Assembly (NCBI GenBank): GCA_013368315.1
Contig: JAACJM010000277.1
Location: forward strand, 1-64,000
Direction: 5' to 3'
From: Tetrapyrgos nigripes
Taxonomy: Eukaryota > Basidiomycota > Agaricomycetes > Agaricales > Campanellaceae
DNA length: 64,000 nucleotides
The notes below the pieces were generated by a model. It saw only the letters and a program-made list of their open reading frames with translations, did not search any database and was not told the DNA's origin. The position numbers were made by a program, and so were the translations under genes. Shown here one piece after another: positions 21,333 through 34,621 of the stretch (the stretch's first letter is position 1; each line of letters opens with the position of its first letter).

Positions 21333-24300
21333 TCAGTAGTGTGAGTCTGTGAAGTGTTGACAAATGAAAGTTTGACATGCAGGTTGAAAAGAAAGGTGGG
21401 TGTCAGTTAAACGCAGGACAGCTGACACAAAAGAATATAGACGAAACCGAGCGAAACAGCGGACAAATGGGCGAAAGTGATAATTGGAAATATGTGACAT
21501 ACCTTGCTTGTAACCCCTTACATTCAAGCCATTCTCACTGCTGTTAGCCGTAGCGCTGGGAGTACTCGTTCCATTTCCCGTACCTGTCGCCGAAGCAAAG
21601 GACGTTGCGTCACTCGAGCTCCTACTATGCACCATAATCCCAGGATGTCTAGAACGCCCTAGATGAGAGCCCGGACCGTCCAGCATCAAAGCTTCACGTC
21701 CCATTCCGCTAAATCCCGGGGAACCTCCACTCCTACTCCTCTTGCCTTCGATCATTTCCTCGTTTAGATTCTCTAAATCTGGTTCGCCTGGTTCTCCGGC
21801 AAATAGCATCTTCACATTTCCTGATTCAGAGTGCCGCCTGCCCTCGACCAAACCTTCTGGTATCAATGCGTCATCTCTACCCAACCTCGTAATCAATGTC
21901 TCCAGCTTTTCGACTCGTGCTCGTAATTCGTCGTATTCGGATCGAGAGACATATTTATCCCTGTAATGGAAAGTAAACAGCCGAGTAAGTGTCACAGATC
22001 AAAGCAGAAACGTGAAAAGCAGGACGTACACAGGCTCCACGATATGCCACTGACATTTGCCTTGCTCTCCCCGGCGAGTGCATGGAGTACATGGATGATT
22101 CCTAGGATAGAAAGAAAAAGCAGTCAATGCACAGCTTTAAATAAAGGATACTCCCGCAAATCCGACAGCAAAAAAGATGCATTGTCGGTGTCAACTAACC
22201 TGTCGCATTTGATTTTGCGTCTCTTGCATTCTGCAGATTACCATCCGCAGCAAACGGTCGAGAATAGACGAAGAGTACACGAAGCAAGGTTCCGTAAGGG
22301 ACAATACGATAGGTTCATCATGTGGATTGCGGAAGATGGAGCATTGGGATAAAGGGAGAAACGCCCGAAACACGATGCAAGTCCAAGAGAAACCGGAAAA
22401 GAGAAAGAGTAGAAACGGTGTCCATTCCCCAGAGAATCAGGAACAAACCAGTCATGAATCCGAATCCACCGGATGCAATTATGAAAAGAAGAGTGAAAGG
22501 GGCACAGTGAGATCCGGCGAGAGTTAGAGGACCGAGCGGGTCAAAATTAAGCAATTTCGTTTTACAGGGCAAGGGCAAGGTCCGAAGATATCGATATCAC
22601 GAAGAGATTATGGATTGAATTGTGAACAACGCCACGACCACGAGAATGAAATCCAGTTGGTTTTGAGTAGATTGTCGTATCGTGACGAAATCGCCGAGGA
22701 GAGGAGTTGTCAAGTATGCATGTCGAGAAAAGGATGAGGTGAGATAGGGTATGAGATACGCGTGCAGGTTGCGAGGGTATCAAATTATGAATCGGGGAAG
22801 AAAAACGCCGATCCAGGATGAACGGAACGTTGCAGCCAGGAGTAGGACAAACATAAAAAAGCCAGGCATGACCAATTTGGAAAGGATGAGCCGTGAGGAG
22901 ATGGCGAGAAGGAGGTATGATGTGAAATCACAAGCCACAGTGTGTCACAGTTCGAATCCGTACGGATCGTCCGCCAAGGATGAGATCAACAAGGTACCAC
23001 GTTGTCAGCGCCATATCCGCAAAACAATAGATGATTCAGGAGCGGTGGCGAAAGCAGTGCAGGGAAGTCGCGAGCGCATCCGAAACACCGAGAAACAGCG
23101 AACAAAGCGGCGTATCCAGGGTCGAGGATATAGGGGGAATGTACATTGTATGTTGTAAGAACGCGAAAAGCAAGATAGATCCACAATACCGTTCAAAGGC
23201 GATGTCCGTTGGGCGGCATACGCGTCGGTTGTGTGGTTTACAGCAGTACAGCGTATTTAGCGTATTGCCGTATGCCCATCCAGTGGTGGCCGTGATTTCG
23301 TTACGTCGAGAGTATGAAATTGGGTTTAGAGCCGTGAATGGTGATATGTCATGATAGATGTCGTATCAATGTGTCGGGTGGCGTAGGAGGCCCAGGGTCG
23401 GGGGATAAACATCGAGGTGTTCGGGTTCAGTGTTTCGAGGTGTTTCAAGACAGCAGGCAGAGATACATTGACAATAGGACGAAATCGAAATGTTGGAGGA
23501 TATGAAGAAGGGTTGACGAAGAGGAAGGTAGAGGATAAAAGACGAATATAATTAGTACTCGGAATAGCTAACAAAAATGATGGACCGACCAGTACAGCTC
23601 AATGCCTGTCTTCTCCTCTTCCGTTTAGGCTGCCCAGGTTCCAACCTTTCTGTATCTTCATCTGAACCAGTACCAGCAATACCCGTCCCAATATCACTGG
23701 AGCGATATACATCCACGAACTCACCAACGTCTGACAGGCCTTTTGCAGACGTAGTGGAGCCGGATAGCCGTCTCTTATGATTGATCGAGGCATGATCAGG
23801 CCCGGCTGGCCCGACAGAGCCAGTAGGCATCGTTTGAAGTGAGCTGAGGTGTGGATTGACATGGATGGCGTGAGGTAGCCGTGTCGGATGACTGGTATAA
23901 TATGGTTCGCTCAAAGAAGGACCATGGGGAGGCGGATGCGTAGAAGGAAAGGGATGATGAGGGTGTATGAGCGATGAATGAGGCCTATGAGGTGAATGCG
24001 ATGGTGAAGGGTATAGCTGAGTGTACGTGTAAGGAGAGGTACTCAGAGGAGAAGGCACTGGTACTGGTCGTGAAAGAGTCTGCAGGTCTCGCACAGACGG
24101 TGTAGAGAGACTAGATGTGGAATGGTTCTCTCTAGGCAGCCTAGGCTCTCGGTCCCGGTCTGGCTCGGCAAGACCACTGACAGGAAATCCCATCTGTCGT
24201 CCATGTGCTGGCTGGTGAGGCGTTGCTGGAGGGGGAAGGTATGGGTGTAGTGAACGAATGCTCGGTAAAGACGTCTGGCGCGCTAACGACGGCGACGGCG

Positions 24301-24478
24301 ATGATGACGCATGCGATGCAACGGTCCCACTGGAATTAAGCACAGCATGAGAAGAGGGTTTTGTGGGTACGACGCCTGGTTGCGAACTGGAAAACCGTGA
24401 CGAAGAGGAGCAAGACCGAGGACGACCGTTAGAAACGGAATTGGGAGCTGAAGGCGACGGCGGCGAACGGCTTGTCAT
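21333..24478 (-). CDS. Zn2Cys6 (Gal4-type) transcription factor, five exons
   Basis: Exons on the minus strand are 24478-23590, 22230-22200, 22101-22030, 21960-21503 and 21346-21333. All splice sites are GT-AG and all joins are in phase, giving 487 residues. Residues 1-285 are Ser/Pro/His-rich and disordered. A basic run KRKRRR precedes the zinc cluster C295-x2-C-x6-C-x5-C-x2-C-x8-C323, the exact Zn2Cys6 pattern that binds CGG-type DNA half-sites. Then comes a short coiled coil (YDELRARVEKLETLITRL) for dimerisation. The cluster is split by introns after its first cysteine and again after CDR. Intron 1 is 1359 bp, far longer than the 70-530 bp introns after it. No middle-homology regulatory domain is seen, so the protein is short for the class. 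The final exon of 14 nt is the least certain part; other 3' ends are possible. Confidence 0.82.
22231..23589 (-). other. Unusually long intron 1 of the Zn2Cys6 gene
   Basis: The donor GTCGGT at 23589 and acceptor CTGCAG at 22231 define 1359 bp. Nothing coding is recognised inside on either strand. It may hold a regulatory RNA or an old insertion; no terminal repeats were found. Confidence 0.6.
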
Positions 24479-27472
24479 TTAAATAAATCAAGCTTGGGAT
24501 GACCGGGAATGGAAAAGTCAACGAAGTCGTCGGCTTCGCAGCTTTATGCATATGGTGGGGGTGGCAGACAGCTGATTCGGGTTCAAACCGCGTGCCTTTT
24601 GTTGTGTATGTATCACAAACAAGATCCAATGGCAATCTCCATAGGTATGATTTTGTTTGCAGCTATGTAGAACAAAACTTGCCCCTTTTGAAACACACGG
24701 AGCATGAAGCCGACCGGTAAACATCACAGAGGCAGTACAAGTCAAGCTTATACATACATACCGACTCATACATAGTGTATGTATAAGTCCTAGTCAATAG
24801 GGACAGACATATCTTCGTAATTCCGAGTCCCCATGTATGCACATCCTCATCCCACTTCTTCCAACATCCACGTAGGCTTTGGATACGGGAAGCTAGTTTA
24901 TTGACAGTCGTCCCACGGCCCATGACCCTTGAAAGGGACTCCTGCGAATAGGAGAAAAGAGCTTGAGGGGTTTCAACTCCAATAACAAGTCGACAGGAAC
25001 GGTGCTAAGGCTAGCGTGACGGTCAAAGTTGTGAACAAGGAGCGTAAATTCGGTTTCGCACGCACAGACCGACGGACATAATTCGGGGATAAGACGGAAA
25101 GATGGGAATCTTATCCCCGGTTCCCCATATGTGAAGTTACACCTTGCTGCGTTACATAGGTAGCTGAAGCTCCAATGTCCTGAGCTGCGTGGCTGGCGAT
25201 ACTTATAATCTGATGCGCGAAGCACAAATATCAGCCCATATCAAATGACAGAGATGGGTTGGTCTGATGTAAGTACAGATAATATAAAGTCTCTTAGTAA
25301 CAGCTTCAGTCCATTATAAGTTCAGTGCTACGTCCATTAGCGTCGTATCGTATAAATCAATGGGAAGCGCTCATTTGGGAGGCAAACTGAAAAAACGTTG
25401 TCATCATTACCACGGGTGCAGGATTCGAGTTGCTGAAGGTATCTCCAAAGACTAAAGATCACTATGACGCATACACATGTATGAAGAGGTACGAGCGTTA
25501 TCGGCGTTAAAAGTCTTCGTGAGTGGAGGTGACACTTGATGGATGCTATCTGATTTCGTGTTCGGGTGTTCGCACAGGCCGTTATAATCCCAAGCATCCT
25601 CTGATTATGTTTTTAATGGCACTTACACTTAAGTAAGAAACTGAGTAAGTGTGGGACTGCTCGCGACTTTGCTCGTGACTTCGCCTGAATCCTTAAGGTC
25701 AATCTAAGACTCAAGACACATCGATGGCTGACGACAATGTAAATCTTGACGAATACTCGATAACGTTCGCTCATACTGGATATGACTGACTTGAGATTCG
25801 GATCATAGTTTCGTCCACACGGCCGCCACTCGTTCTTCAGTTTCTCCGAGGCTTCTGATCAGCGATCTATAAATGAAAAATGCGCTTATTTCCGTTTCTC
25901 GCGCCTCGGCGCTTTAGGCTTTCATGATCAAATCAGCGCGTGCAGAAGTTTCATCTCCAGTAGTAATTTGTCAAAGGCAATGTCCGTGCAGCCATGGCTG
26001 CTCTTGGGGGCCGCTATTCAGACCAGATCCAGCTGACCACCAGAGTGGTTCGTATCAGATTGGAACCGAATTTTGTTCACGGATCTTCTAGACTGCTCTT
26101 CCCTACTTAAGAGTACACCACTACACCATACCTGCTGCATCAACTAAATTCAATTGTCACCCGGGCCGTTCACTGCTAGTTATGACACTTCCTCATTTAA
26201 CTTCTGGACGTCTTGACTCTTGCAGCATAATGAACTCGGTGTTCGACGGAGTTTTTTTCAACGACAGTTGATAATCCCGATGCCCCGAAGCATCGGCGAT
26301 GACACATCCAGTTCCTCAACCCAGGGCGTCAGAATGACATGCCAAGCATTGTATGGCAAGGCAGCCTGGACATATCATATTTTTCGCTTACAACGCCATA
26401 CACACATACATCATGCCCGCCATCAGTGGAAGTTCCTAGAATCCGTGTATCTCGGATGTTGAGCAATTTTTGGACGTATTTCGGTCGACAGTAGGGCCGT
26501 GGCTGTTTTGCTGCCAAAAAAAATTCCATTCGCCCTTCAATTGTTTCTTCCAAAATCCATCCTTCGAAAAGCGCGCGCCCCAATAAGCACTACACATGCG
26601 TCACGTCGCTCAAAACAGTTGGGATGATCGTGTCCATGTGCTCAGGCATGAACGTAGCCGTTTTCTATGCAGTGGACTAGAAGCATCGAAGGTGGGTTCT
26701 TCTTTTCCTTCGTAGATAGAAGCCTCGAGGCCTTCAGAAACGCCTTGAAAACTCCGATGCCCAGATACATCATAAATATATGTTCTAATAATACGAGATT
26801 TACATTCGCGACCCAAGCAAGGTGTTGCCTGTTAGAAATCCTGGAGCATATGGTCCTGCGGTGGAAAGCAGAATCAATCAATGTAAGGCCTGACTTGAGC
26901 TTGGCCATTGAACGAATAGATCATCACTAGTGCTCGTCAGTAGACTCAGATGCGGCGGGCTCGACCGATTACCATTCACATGGCGGGCCTTTATTTAGAA
27001 TTACCTAGTTTTAGATAGCCAACGAGCAGAAAAAGGCTTGCGGAGACATAAGCTGGTTGTGTGCTCGAGAACCCATTCAAGAACAAGGCAGGTTTGGCGC
27101 TCTTGAAGTGTGGGTACTTATTAATTCCTTAATACTAACGCCACCGGAGGAGAGGGAGATAGAAAACTCTTGTAGTCGCGGAACAATTTATCGCAGATGA
27201 ATGGACAATCCTTACAACTCACTTCCCAAACTTCATGTGTTTGTACATTTGTGACGACAAGACCAAATGGATGAAACATACAAGTATAGATGAAACATAA
27301 TTTAACCAAGGAAGTACGAATACATGAATACATGAACAATGCAAGAATGGTATGAATGAAATGCTATAGATATAAGAAAGCACCGAAACAGTCAGCAAAG
27401 CGACAGCAAGAGAATGCAACAGCAAGAAAAAGACAACAGCAAGAATAGCCACGAAACCTAAGGCCTGATACG
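24479..27472. other. 3 kb intergenic region without a recognised gene
   Basis: It holds the upstream region of the Zn2Cys6 gene and the downstream region of the cysteine-module gene. A 12 bp inverted pair (CTTATACATACA at 24749, TGTATGTATAAG at 24777) could form a hairpin. A CAGCAAGA-rich stretch lies near 27400. No tRNA, transposase or conserved protein was seen. Confidence 0.5.
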
Positions 27473-30400
27473 TCACCCCAGCAGTCGGAACCTCACTACC
27501 GTCCGCTCTCCAGGGAAGAGGCGATGATTATCAATAGGAACAGTGACGATCTCCAGCTCCCCAATCATATCTTGTGCCACGGAGATCAATCCTGGATGCT
27601 TTGTGGTGGTACTTGGAGGAGCAGGAATGTAAGTGACTACTCGGTGACGACAAGCGAAACGAGTAGCAATCCCTTGGTAGATGATAGAAGATGTGCGGCT
27701 GTTGGGACTGGGTACACAAAGAAGATAAGTAAGGAGTTGCGTAAGAAGAAATGGACACTCACAAAAAGCTTAAACGTCCGACCCTTTCAATCTCTCTTAC
27801 AATCATCGATACACTCTTCGCCACCTTTTCTTTCCTTGATAGCACGCCGAGATCCAACGCTACTACTGAGTATTCGCCATCAAATCGAAATTTGGCCTGG
27901 GTTTGACCAATGGCGGCAGGATGTGTTGACATATAGGCCGAACGTGCTTCAAAAAATTGAGTCAAGAGATGTTGAAAATTATGAAGTAGACGAGACAAGC
28001 ATTGGTACTCGGGATAGGGAGGCTGAGAACGCGGCTAGAGAGAATAAGGAGTTCAGAATTGATGACCGGCAGAATACAAAAGACGAATACCTTCTCCGGC
28101 GGAAGGGGTTTCCGGGGCCTGTGCGTACCCTTTCCAGCAGACTTCAACAAAGTTAGCCGAATCTTCCCCATCTCCCTAGGCTCTGGCACAGCATCAACTC
28201 CTTTCCCAGCGATCACCCTTTCATGAATTGCCGGCCTCTTCTTCTTCTCCTCGGGCGTAGCCCTTCGCCACGTACACTGCTCGCACTCGTTGCTACCCAC
28301 AAACGCATCAATCTCAGCCTTGTTTCCACCTCTTCTCCTCCATTCCTTCAATTTGTTTTGGATCTCCTGCAACGTCTCCTCATCCAGCCTCACTCCACAG
28401 TCCTGATTCGCACACCGTCCTGTCCATACCCTCTTCTCTACTCTGGGGGGGTCGAAGGTTTCAGCTTCCTCCTCGTACCTTGTAGTCAAGGCTTGGATGT
28501 ACGCTTCCAATTCGACATTTTCCTTGGCGTTGGGTTCCAATATCCCGTCGTCGACACCGACACCACCGCCTTCGTCGTCTGGAATCTCTTGTTCGTTGGT
28601 TTTGCCTTTGCCCTTCTCGCCTCTCTGTGGATTCAACAACCCCTTCACCTCTCTAATCTTCCTGGTCTTGTTCACCTTAACCTTACACAAATAACACATC
28701 TTCCATCTCCACTCGTCAAAGGAGGGTAGGATATGTCTACATGCGCGAATATTGCAGATACGTGCACCGGGTACGATGAGGTTTTTGGGAGAGGGGTCTC
28801 GGAGGACGTAGTTTGGGGGAAGGGCGTCGTAAGCTGAGGGGCTGAAGATGGTGTCTTCTTCTGGGGAGGATGAGGAGGTGGTAATGGGAGGAGTGGAAGT
28901 GCGGGAAGATGATGCCGATGATGAGGTCGCCTGGTTGGGAGTAGCCTTCTGCATTTTCTTCGACGGGTTCCACCCTAATACGAGTCCATTTCCTCTACTA
29001 GAGCCAGAGCCGGAAGACGTGGTGTGATTGGCGTCCATACTCATATCCACATCAATACTCTTCTGACTCTCTACACCCTGCACAGGAACCTCATTTTCTC
29101 TCCCTTCTGCATCATACTCCTCCCTTCCTTTAATCCCAAATCTCTTCCTCTGATACTCCCTATGGTGTTTCCGACATCCTTGACAAAGTTTCCATGTATA
29201 ATCGAGAGGGAGAAATTGCTGGCATTTACGAATGGTGCAGCGGTTGGAGGAGTAGCCTGGTGGTGGAACGTCTTCACGAGAGGTTGGGGTGGAAAAGGAC
29301 GTGGTGGGTTCAGGAATAGGAGCAGTTGCGGTAGCAGTGGTGTGGGTAGTGGTCAAAGCATTCTCAAAGGTAGACTCAGACACAGGGGATGCTTTGCCCG
29401 CGTCCTCGCCATTGTCACCGTTATCATAGGCATCGGCATCATCCACCTCCATCTCTACATCTGCATCTCCAGCAGCTGAAGAATCCTTTCGCTGAGGAGG
29501 CATAGGCGTGGGCAGAGGCAAAGTCAAAGGCATAGGGATCCTAATTCTCAACCCGCTCGGTGTCGCCGTTCCCTTTGCGTCTCCCTCTCCCTCAGGACAA
29601 TCATAATCATCCACGTCCATAGCCATATCCGTTCTTTCAGGGTGGTCTTCCTCTTCTTCTCGGTCTTTGAGGTCCCTAGCGACTCCGGCCTCGTGGTCCT
29701 CCACATCCACATCCATATCGACATCCACTTCCCCAGCTTTAACCGAGTTAAGGGCGGCAGAGTTCTCCACGCTCATCTCATCCTCTTTCCCTTTCTTCTC
29801 TTTCTCCTTCCCGGTCTCCAGTCCCAAGCCTACACCCAGCCCACCCAGGTCTTCGCCTCTACCTGCGCCTACGCCTGGACACTCCATCCCCATCCCTTCC
29901 TCACGCTCACCACCACTCAACTCCGTCAAATCACTGTCCCAGCCTCGGATCTTTCCTTCTTCCTCTTCCTCTTCATCCCCACTCACACTCTCATCCTCAC
30001 TTCCACTCCCAATGTCACTCAAAGAGTCGTCACTCCCACTCTCGTCGTCAATTCTATCGTCAGAAGAATCCTCATACCCATCTGCCCACTTTACCCTCTT
30101 CTTTTTCTTTTTCTTTTGCTTCTCCTTATTCCTCTTCTTCTCTTTCTCATTCATCTCACCTCGACGACCACGTGTCTCTTTCTCGAGTTGATGTAGTTGA
30201 TGCGCCCGTCTAACCTCCTGCTCCACACCCCTGGCTCTCCACAAAATCGAGGGGATGCGTATCTTAAAGGTCGTCGACCCAGTCGTCTTTCTACCTCGTT
30301 CCCCATCCTCATCCTCATCCTCACTCTCATCACTATTACTCTCCTGGGCATCGGTATCGGTATCAGAATCCCCGGTAGGCATCGTCGTCGACGAAGACAA

Positions 30401-33400
30401 TCCAAAACTTTTAGACTTGGACTTATCCCCCTTCACCACAGCCCCCCTCCCCGCCCACCTCTGCCTTATACACTCGAGACATCGTTTTACACTCGACGTG
30501 CTTTCACCTTTGATGAGTCCGTTACAAGAGGGTGTGGAACAGATGCGTATTCCTATTCCTATTCCAGGTGGAGGAATTGTCGAATTGGGGGTGACAATGC
30601 GAGTGGAGGTAGTGAGTTGGGTTGGAATCGGAACCGTGGAGCCCTCACAAGGGATGTTAGCTTGGTTTGCGGGTTGAGTGGGGCGAGTATGAGAGGGAAC
30701 GAGTACGGGGGCAGCTGGGAGCGCTGATGTATATCTGGCAATGTTGGGGACGGAGTGTGGAGGGGATGAGGTACTGGGTTGGGCTTGAGCTTGATTCCAC
30801 CCAACTACACGTTGTACATGTGTAGAAGCAGGAGTGAGCTTGGTCGATGTAGCGTCGGTGTTGGTGCTGGTGTTGGCGTCAGAGTCGGAGTTAGACCCAC
30901 TGCCTACATCGACGTCCACATCGTCATTATACAGAGTGAGGTCTACAATCTCGGTAGTCTTATGTGGTGGTCGGAATGGAAGCGACGAAGACCGAGGAGA
31001 AATATCCGACCCATCAGCAGGGGGGTAGAGAAGCTCAGGATAGACTTCGAATTCTTTCCAATCAATCTCGGGGTGGTCAATTATGGTTGAGTGGATTGCG
31101 GTCTGGAATGATAGATAGGATAGATATGTTAAAAGTTAGTGGGAGTTTTGGTAAAGATAAAATGACAATGACAAACGAACAAGAGAAGAATAACGAAAAA
31201 CAAGAGAAAAATGGCAAAGAAAGAAAGAAAAAACAAAACACGTAATAAAGAAAGCCCTCGACAACAAGATAAACTCACCTGAACCGCATCCCGAACCGCC
31301 TTAACCAGGTCCATACCATCTCCGAGTCCACATTTCACAATTGCAGCAGGAGTGTGAGGTAACGACGTCGTACTGGGTGTCGACACAGATACCGATGACG
31401 ATGGGGACGCAGAGCGTGAAAGACCTGGGGTTGGGGTCTTGACTTCTCCTTCTACGTGGACACTGGCGTCCACGTCGACGTCCATGTCAATGTTAATATC
31501 AGCGTTGGCTTTGGGGTGAGCCTTTCTCTCTTCCTCTTCCTCTTCTTCTTTCTTCGCGGCACCAGATCCAACTGGCTTCGCAGGGCTGTCGCTGTCGCTG
31601 TCGGCGTCTGCGCTTATGCTTGGAGCTGGAGCTGATACGGAAAATTGGGTGTTGGTGTTTACGGTAGGAGAAGAACAATTAACGACGTCATTGATATTAG
31701 TATGCGCATGAGCATTAGGGTGGGGAAGAGAGGTAACGATGTCGATGTCGATATCGTTGGTATCGGGACCGGTAACGGTATTAGACGTGGTAGTGGTAGT
31801 GGTATTGGACATGACATCATGTGTTGGAAAGTTGGAACAGACGTCGGCGTTGTTGGTATTGGTATTGGTACTAGAGGTTGTGTCTGTATTTGTATGAATG
31901 GGGGTAGGGGTATTAGGATTAGGCGGGGTATGCGCATGTGTATGCGTACCCGTATGCGTTAGAGAGTCGGAGTCGGGAAGAGATGTAGATGTAGATGTAG
32001 ACCCGGTACGTTCTGCGTTGGTATTATGTACAGCATCGAGATTAGGATTAGAGGGTAGGGGAACGTTTGCGTTTGCGTTTGCGTTTGTGTCAATTTGGTC
32101 ACTGAAAGAAAAAGAAGACAGAGACGAAGAGGTAGCAGTGGGAGTCGTCGCTGTTGACGTCAGTGGTGGTATAGTTCCTGATGGTGGTGCTGGTATGGGT
32201 ATCAGTGCCGTAGACGTAGCTGTAGTTGCAGCTCCGGAAGGTTTGGCATTGGCGTTGGCATTGGGAATGAGAGTGGCGATAGCGTTGGATTGAGCGGGAC
32301 CCTGCGCATGACTTTGACTTTTGGAAGGTATAGGTGTAGGTGTAGCCGAAGTCGTAGCTGTAGTCGTGGAAGGTATATGAACCTGAGCCTGCTGTTGCCA
32401 ACTTCCATTGCCACCCTGACTTAGACTCCTTCTCGCATCTGCAGGATGAGGGATCCATCCTTCATTAACGACGGTACCCATACCCATACCGTGACCCGGT
32501 CGGTGGAGGTACCCGTACCGCCTCCTACCCTCTCTCTCCTCCTCCCTAGCATCTCTCTCTGCTTCTCTCCTCTTCCATATCACTTCTTCGACATCACCCT
32601 TCCTAGTATTCGTATTCACCCTCCATTTCTCTTGCTGACGCTGATGCTCGAGACGTCGTTCGCGTTCGAGTCTGTCAAGCCTCTCCCGCTGCTGAACTGC
32701 TTGTGAGATGCATATGTCGGTGCGCGTGGTGTTGGGGTACGGTAAGGAGGGATACTCGCGTTCGGAGATATCGGAAAGCGAAAACGCCTGATCGAAAAAG
32801 GGTATATCTAGTTCTCCTTGCATCTGCGAAGTCGACGGTGGCCGTGGCCGTGGCCCTAGTCGTGGTTGAGAATGATGAGGAGCTCCAGGCCCAGGAGCAG
32901 GAGCAGGAGCACGGTGTACAATCGCTTGGTGGAGTTGTGACCAAGGAGGTACATCCTGAGAAGACCCAGAACTACCACCTGCAGCGGGAACGGAAACGGG
33001 GACGGGGGCAGGGACAAGGACAGGGACGGGAGGAACAACACAAGAAGCAACGGGGTAAGGGTTCCCGCGGATATTGAGTTTCGTTAGGAGGATATGGGCG
33101 TTGGCGTTGGTGTTAGCGTTAGAAAGAGGAGTATGGGCTCGAGGTGCATTAGGTGTGCGCTGAGGTGTGGAAGTACTGATGAGCTTAGGGGCAGAAGTAG
33201 AACGAGAACGAGGACGCGTTTGTGGGTATGGATATGGATATGGAGAGTGTCGATGTGAGGCCGATATTGACATGGAAGGAGGAGGAAGAGGACCAAGAGC
33301 GTGAGCGATAGAACTATAGCTCGGGTTCGTCCTCGTACCCATAGGTATGGGTATGGGTACCAAACCAGAAACAAGAGCAGGACCAGCGACAGGACCCAGA

Positions 33401-34045
33401 GCAGGAGTACTAGTACTAGTACTCCTGTTACCACCACTACTACCACTCCCAGCTCGAGAAGGCATTCTTGACCAATCACTCTCACTCCCACTAACATAAT
33501 TCAACGGGCTCTCAAATCCTCTACACCTCCAACACTTTCGTAAGTAACACCCCTCGAAACCGTCTTTGGATGGAGTGAGGACGGCGTTGCAGGAGGGACT
33601 GGAGCAGAGGACGATCACTATGGGTGTCGAGATACGAGACTGAGGGAGTGGATTCGGGATAGGATGAGGATGAGGCGTAGTAGATGTTGAAGAGGTTGGT
33701 GATGCCGAAGAGGACTGTTAAACGCGTCAGAACACAGAAAAAGACTCGTCGATCTAAACTTACTGTATCCAACTCTGCCAACTGCGCAATCCTCTTCGGA
33801 TCCAGGATCATCTTTCTCTTCTTGAGCCTTTTGTTGTCGGGTTTAGCATTGGCTGTAGCAGTAGGGCTCGGAGTCGTAGTCGTCGTGCCTGGGACTGGTA
33901 CCCCATCTGCATCGTTCTCAGCTCCAGCTACTGCTTCGAATCCAATTCCAGCCTGTATTGCAGGCTTCATTCCATCCAATTCATCCGCTTTTGAAGCTCC
34001 GGAGGCTTCAGTGGAAGTAGACACAGACGCGCAAGTCGCGTCCAT
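27473..34045 (-). CDS. Large protein with five paired-cysteine (C-x4-C ... C-x2-C) modules
   Basis: Exons on the minus strand are 34045-33764, 33714-31279, 31102-28091, 28034-27763 and 27707-27473. Introns are 49, 176, 56 and 55 bp, all GT-AG. Every join keeps the frame, giving 2078 residues. Five modules share C-x4-C, a spacer, then C-x2-C: C131/136/155/158, C1094/1099/1114/1117, C1528/1533/1546/1549, C1689/1694/1709/1712 and C1803/1808/1846/1849, with spacers of 18, 14, 12, 14 and 37. Such pairs are likely zinc ribbons. Modules 3 and 4 also share L-P-x-x-[YF]-x-W, then K-x-C-x-x-C and a basic tail (REYQRKRFG). Between them are long Ser/Thr/Pro and Asp/Glu/Lys tracts, including a Lys-rich likely nuclear signal. 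The last 170 residues (exons 4-5) form an ordered domain ending FPGERTVVRFRLLG at the stop. I do not recognise a function; nuclear or DNA/RNA binding is inference. An upstream exon is possible. Confidence 0.75.
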
Positions 34046-34478
34046 AGGATGTCACCTTGACACGATTTACCCCAGTCGCGTAAGGTAACCCAGGGTCGAT
34101 ATCTTTTCCAAAACACGCCGTCCTGTTAACAGAGTCGGTTAAAGGAAGAGTGAGCCGAGACAAACTGTCAACCCCCGAAGAAGAAAAGAGAGAAAGGCGG
34201 AGCAAGAAGGTGGACAATAGTACATACCAGCGTAAGTAGACTTGATACTTGTGCTTCTCTGCGGGCTTGCTGTCTTTCACAGTCGCTGTCGTCGTCGTCG
34301 TCGTCGTCGTGAAGGAAAACGTGTAAATCGCAATGTGATAATTGTGAAGGGTTATTAAAAAAATCGAAGCCAATTTTTTTTTCAGGGCGGGAGACCTAAA
34401 TGGGGTTACCACAATTGGACATTGTTTTTTTTCTGCTGGGAGACTCGGGCCGTCGCTTGACCGACCCCTCGTCGACAT
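34046..34478 (-). other. Possible 5' exon or leader of the cysteine-module gene
   Basis: A minus-strand open frame begins at ATG 34478 (MSTRGRSSDGPS). A good donor GTATGT near 34229 and an acceptor TTAACAG near 34125 would remove an intron. However, the frame after that acceptor does not match the frame of the ATG at 34045. The segment may be 5' untranslated. A CGT/GTC triplet run lies at 34286-34309. Confidence 0.3.
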
Positions 34479-34621
34479 CCTGGTGAAGCCTCAAGGAAGA
34501 ACTAGTGCGAGAGGTAGATTCTTTCGCCCTGGAAACCCGTCACTGATATACTTGTCACCTTTAAAACGGCTCCCGAGTGCATGGCCAACCAAGTAAAAGC
34601 TTCGTCTACAACCTATCTATA

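Noticed and set aside
22945..22970. AGTTCGAATCC resembling a tRNA B box
   Set aside because: Flanking bases do not form a T stem, and no A box lies at the right distance.
24570..24610. GGGTTCAAACC resembling a tRNA T-loop
   Set aside because: No acceptor, D or anticodon arm can be formed around it.
29642..30196. Plus-strand frames rich in Phe/Leu/Ser opposite the cysteine-module gene
   Set aside because: They mirror Lys/Glu-rich coding sequence of the minus-strand exon; low-complexity antisense frames stay open by composition.
31645..32293. Plus-strand Val/Gly-rich frames
   Set aside because: Antisense of Asn/Thr/Ala repeats in exon 2 of the same gene.
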